Below are positions 60,708 to 64,000 of a stretch of DNA of 64,000 bases, in pieces. This DNA is from Liolophura sinensis (taxonomy: Eukaryota > Mollusca > Polyplacophora > Chitonida > Chitonidae): positions 13,633,386 through 13,697,385 of the forward strand of contig NC_088306.1 of assembly GCF_032854445.1 (NCBI RefSeq), in the 5' to 3' direction. The position numbers and the translations under genes are program-made. Within the stretch, counting starts at the first letter, position 1, and each line of letters begins with the position of its first letter. The notes beneath the pieces were generated by a model. It was not told the origin of the DNA, ran no database searches, and was given only the letters and a program-made list of their open reading frames with translations.

Positions 60708-61121
60708 TGCATATTCCACAAGTTATGGCTGTTTTGTCCTGTTGCGATCCATGGGACTATCTGGGCTTTTCTCTTTCAAAATGGATGGTTCATTTCAGAT
60801 GAAAATTAATATAAGTGTTCCCTAAGTCCAGTCAGAGAGAATGTTCTGGTTTTGGGAAATTTCGTTCATTTTACGTAGAAAGATTGTCACAAGGAGTTTA
60901 CATATTTAACATATCTACTATTCTGGTAGTCCAAACCGAAAAAGAAATGCACTGTACGGGTAATACTTTGTGAATGCCCGTTTCTTTCTTCTGACCTAGT
61001 TTTGAAGCTTTGGGATTAAAATACACATTCATGGAGACAAGGTAAGATATATCTTGTCTGTGGAGTAAATGATTCTGTTTCTTAGCATTTGACGATTTCC
61101 ATTTTTAGTAGAATATCCACT

Positions 61122-63415
61122 CTATGTTTTATTCCGGACTCCTTTAATACATGAACTGAACGTGTACAAATACGGGTTCAGGGCGGGGTTCAGAGGTAAC
61201 ATAACAGTCGTCAAGATGGCTGCCATCTCTCTGGTTAGAGGCCAGACGGTGATGCTGATGATACTACCCACGATGACTGGGATCCAAGAGATTATGTTGG
61301 TGACGAGAACCATGGACAAGCGCCTGGCGATAAGCAGATCAGTCCTGTCCGTCCTACCTGCGGTCATTTGAGATTCTCGCACGCTATAGTGCATACAGAG
61401 TAGTCATCGCAACGAGGCAGGCGCCATTGACTCCCACAAAAACCAAGGTAGCGTATTCCACTCTTATTCTGGCACCCTTAGGGTCTGCGAAGCTAAGAGG
61501 AATACAGACTGAATTCTTTCCGTAAAATTTCCCTGAGTCTTCCCATAGAAAAACGGGGATTACAGCCAGGATCAGTGAAAATATCCACAGCGACGCTATA
61601 AGAAACCACGCTTTTCGTACAGATTGCAAGGCAAGAGTGAAAGGAAACTTTACGCTGAGGAAACGATCAACTGCCAGAGCTAGTAAATTGTACGTTGACA
61701 TTTGACAAGACACTGTGGTCAGAATAGCAAGCAATTGACAGACCCCTCCAAGACACCACTGTGATTGTTAATTATGTAAACCCCTCTGTAAAAATCGTCC
61801 ATGGAGGCTAAGATGATGAGATAAAACCCCATAAGGGCATCCGACAGTCTCAGATGGAGGGCAAACACTGAAAGTCTGTTGTGAAATCCTGAATACACCC
61901 TCCAAATCAAGGCGATGGCGTTGCCAAAGAGACAGGCGATACCCAGAAACCAGACTATAGCTCTGAGAATAACGGTGAAAAGAAGATCTTCGCAGGACGA
62001 AAACACATCCAGATTAGGGAAGCATTCATCCTCGTGATTCACCTCCACGTAACAGCATAATCTGAAAGAGTCTGTCAAGAACTTTTTTGTTTTTGACTTG
62101 ACGAAATACTTCTGACCTGGTCCCATCTAGACTGTTCCCTGTCAAATCCAATACTGAGATTTGTCTCGGGACAGAGAAAAAATCAGATTCTAGAATAGAT
62201 ATCCTGTTGTTTCTCAGATCCAGTTGTTCTAGTTTCAGGAGACCTTGTAAGGCATTTCGTTCAACCTTGTGTATCTCTAATCCACTAAGATTTAAAGAAG
62301 TTAATGAATTCAGTCCTTCAAAGCCTTGAGGTGGTAAAAGTTGAATAGGGTTGCCCTGTAAAAGTAATTGCACCACGCTATCCATGCCATTAAATACATT
62401 GGCATACAAAGAAGAGATGGAATTATATCTGAGATCCAGCGTACGCAAATTAACCAGATTTAGAAAAGTATTATTTGGGATAAAAGCAATGTTGTTTCTG
62501 TATAAGCGCAGCGTCAAGAGAAGAGAAAACATGTGGAGTGAAGATTTGGTAAGACTTATTCTGTTCTCTTGGAGAAGGAGGACTCTCGTTGGCAGGGGAA
62601 GGCCTTTTGGAATTCCCTTGAGGTTGGCAGTGCTACAGTCTACGGCGTAGCCCTGACACAAGCATCCAGGCGGGCATGTCACAGAACTGTTCATCGCTCC
62701 AAATGCCTCTACAGTGAATTTTACCACCACAGACTTCCTCTTTACTAACGCAATGGTCCAAGCCTTTGCACTTCAGCTTCCCTGGACAAGAATATTGGTC
62801 ACAGTTGACCTCATCGGCTGCACCAACACAGTCCACATGTCCATCGCAGACCTTATACCAAGGAATGCAGTACGACTCAAAGTCACATCTTTTCTCTCTG
62901 TGAATGCACTGTTGGTTGACACATAGGAACCCTTCCAACACGCATGCTCTGTGATGACATCCCGTTTCGTCACTTCCGTCCTTACAGTCTGGCCAGAAGT
63001 CGCACGTGTCTGAGATCGTGATACTGTCACCGTCCTCGCAGGTGAAGAAAAAATCGGTATTTGGATCACCGCATGAGGATTCGTCTTCCCCACCGAGGCA
63101 TTCCTGCAGTCCATTGCATATTTTAGTATTTTGTAAGCACGTGCCGTCATAGCAATGAAACTGGTGATCAAGACATGCGGTTGGCAGGTGGACGGCAGGT
63201 GTTTCACAAAGAACAAATGCAATCCAAGCCTTATTTAAGACACAGGTGATGGTGCTGCCAGCATGCAACGCATTTGACATTTGTGTTAAAGTCAACACTG
63301 AGGTACAGCTATGTTGGCCTTGCTTTTTTCGTAGCAACACATCTCCATCGCTCGCCCAGGTTGACTCCCCAAAGTGTAAAGTAATACAATAGGATGTCGC
63401 TGATAAAATTGGCAC
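61122..63415 (-). pseudogene. GRL101/LGR-type receptor (LDLa, LRR, 7TM), intronless and frameshifted
   Basis: Minus strand, N to C: about four LDL-receptor class A modules (63240-62690; for example a GEDESSC end and DGSDETGC), an LRR N-cap (CPPGCLC), about seven LRRs (62640-62130), the hinge SSCEDLL, TM1 with GN, TM2 with a LRLSD box, TM3 ending AVDRF, TM4-5, TM6 (NIISWIP) and TM7 with NPALNPYLY. This matches the snail receptor GRL101 and relaxin-receptor-like LGRs, plasma-membrane GPCRs. The match changes frame near 62682, 62083-62095 (a T6 run), 61755 and 61390, with no room for introns. It ends in a stop at 61122. Only about four LDLa modules are seen, fewer than in GRL101, and more may lie beyond the window edge. 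A retrocopy or decayed family member is the likely reading. Confidence 0.87.
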
Positions 63416-63479
63416 CGTTTGCGTTCATTCCTCGTGCAATGCCCGGAAGAAACTCAAGACCATCCCGGAAGTTGATGGA

Positions 63480-63590
63480 AGACGTTGACACGAGCTGGAC
63501 TTGAATTCTCAGCGATGGCATTGTTAAAAGGCTCGTGGGACATTGTGCTGCGCTGGCAAGCTAGCCACTAAGCCAAGGAGGCCTCTGGGA
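63480..63590 (-). mobile_element. SINE family 1, head fragment
   Basis: GACACGAGCTGGACTTGAATTC, TCGTGGGACATTGTGCTGCGC and CTAGCCACTAAGCCAAGGAGGC form the tRNA-like head in minus orientation, just 5' of the receptor remnant. Confidence 0.65.
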
Positions 63591-64000
63591 TGAACAGGAA
63601 GGAAGTCAATTAGCCTGACAATAAATGAAATTTGCATAGCTATAATTGGATTCGCAGCAATCTTGATATATTTTTGCTACTGTGAACAGGATGAATTGTA
63701 TCATTCATTCCTTGGTATGTTTGTCTTTAATACTACTGCATTGTACATTTGCATATAGAGTATCTTAATCCTTTTATAACCTGTTTCTTTTAGCAGCTGC
63801 CTATATCCAGCTGTCTGTAAAATCAGCCACACGCAACAAATATTTCCTTTCGCTAGTGACAGGTAACACCACATGCTCTACATGTTGATATGTTGCACGT
63901 CTTTATTATTGCAAGGACAATGTAGTTAGAATACCCATTCATATTCTTAAGACTCCATAAACCTGGTTTCAACCCCAAGAACGCGTTAGCACGCGTGAGT
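63591..64000. other. No recognisable gene
   Basis: The sequence runs to the window edge with no frame, further LDLa module or repeat recognised. Confidence 0.4.

Overview
This is a eukaryotic, animal window. It is AT-rich and repeat-dense, with long introns, GT-AG splice sites, tRNA-derived SINEs, LTR and non-LTR retroelements and many minisatellites. The recognisable genes are a hedgehog-interacting-protein-like secreted protein, a GRL101-type receptor (LDLa, LRR and 7TM domains) and a Golgi galactose-3-O-sulfotransferase relative. Together with a LINE carrying a 2A-like N-terminus they point to a marine invertebrate, most likely a lophotrochozoan such as a mollusc. The species cannot be fixed from sequence alone.

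Layout. 1-13 kb is gene-poor: minisatellites (about 0.5, 4.6 and 8.0 kb), a long TA microsatellite (5.3 kb), a decayed minus-strand LINE (5.6-7.5 kb) and SINE copies. A short THAP-like zinc-finger fragment lies at 13.8 kb. At 17.1-19.7 kb two tandem arrays of a ~145 bp unit face each other in inverted orientation. From 22.2 to 32.5 kb runs a 41 bp satellite, interrupted at 26.3-31.5 kb by a Ty3/Gypsy-class LTR retrotransposon. That element's order is gag-protease-integrase-RT-RNase H, with integrase before RT as in Gmr1-like elements. It keeps its 3' LTR, has no 5' LTR and carries several inactivating lesions.

35.4-48.6 kb holds the one clearly intact gene: an eight-exon HHIP-like protein on the plus strand (about 601-613 aa). 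All seven introns follow GT-AG and every splice phase agrees. Its introns carry SINEs, a 26 bp minisatellite, a TA microsatellite and, in intron 7, a ~1.6 kb foldback-like element. 53.4-54.7 kb is a sulfotransferase-like gene broken by five frame changes, followed by a 107 bp minisatellite and a candidate solo LTR. 58.3-59.6 kb contains 24 bp and exact 50 bp tandem arrays. 61.1-63.4 kb (minus) is an intronless GRL101-like receptor broken by four frame changes.

The genes do not form an operon or pathway. The clean HHIP-like exons act as an internal control for sequence quality, so the frame breaks in the sulfotransferase and receptor are more likely true pseudogenisation than base-calling noise. 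The most notable item is the integrase-first retrotransposon with a SCAN-like capsid, nested in a satellite that is almost free of stop codons in all three forward frames.
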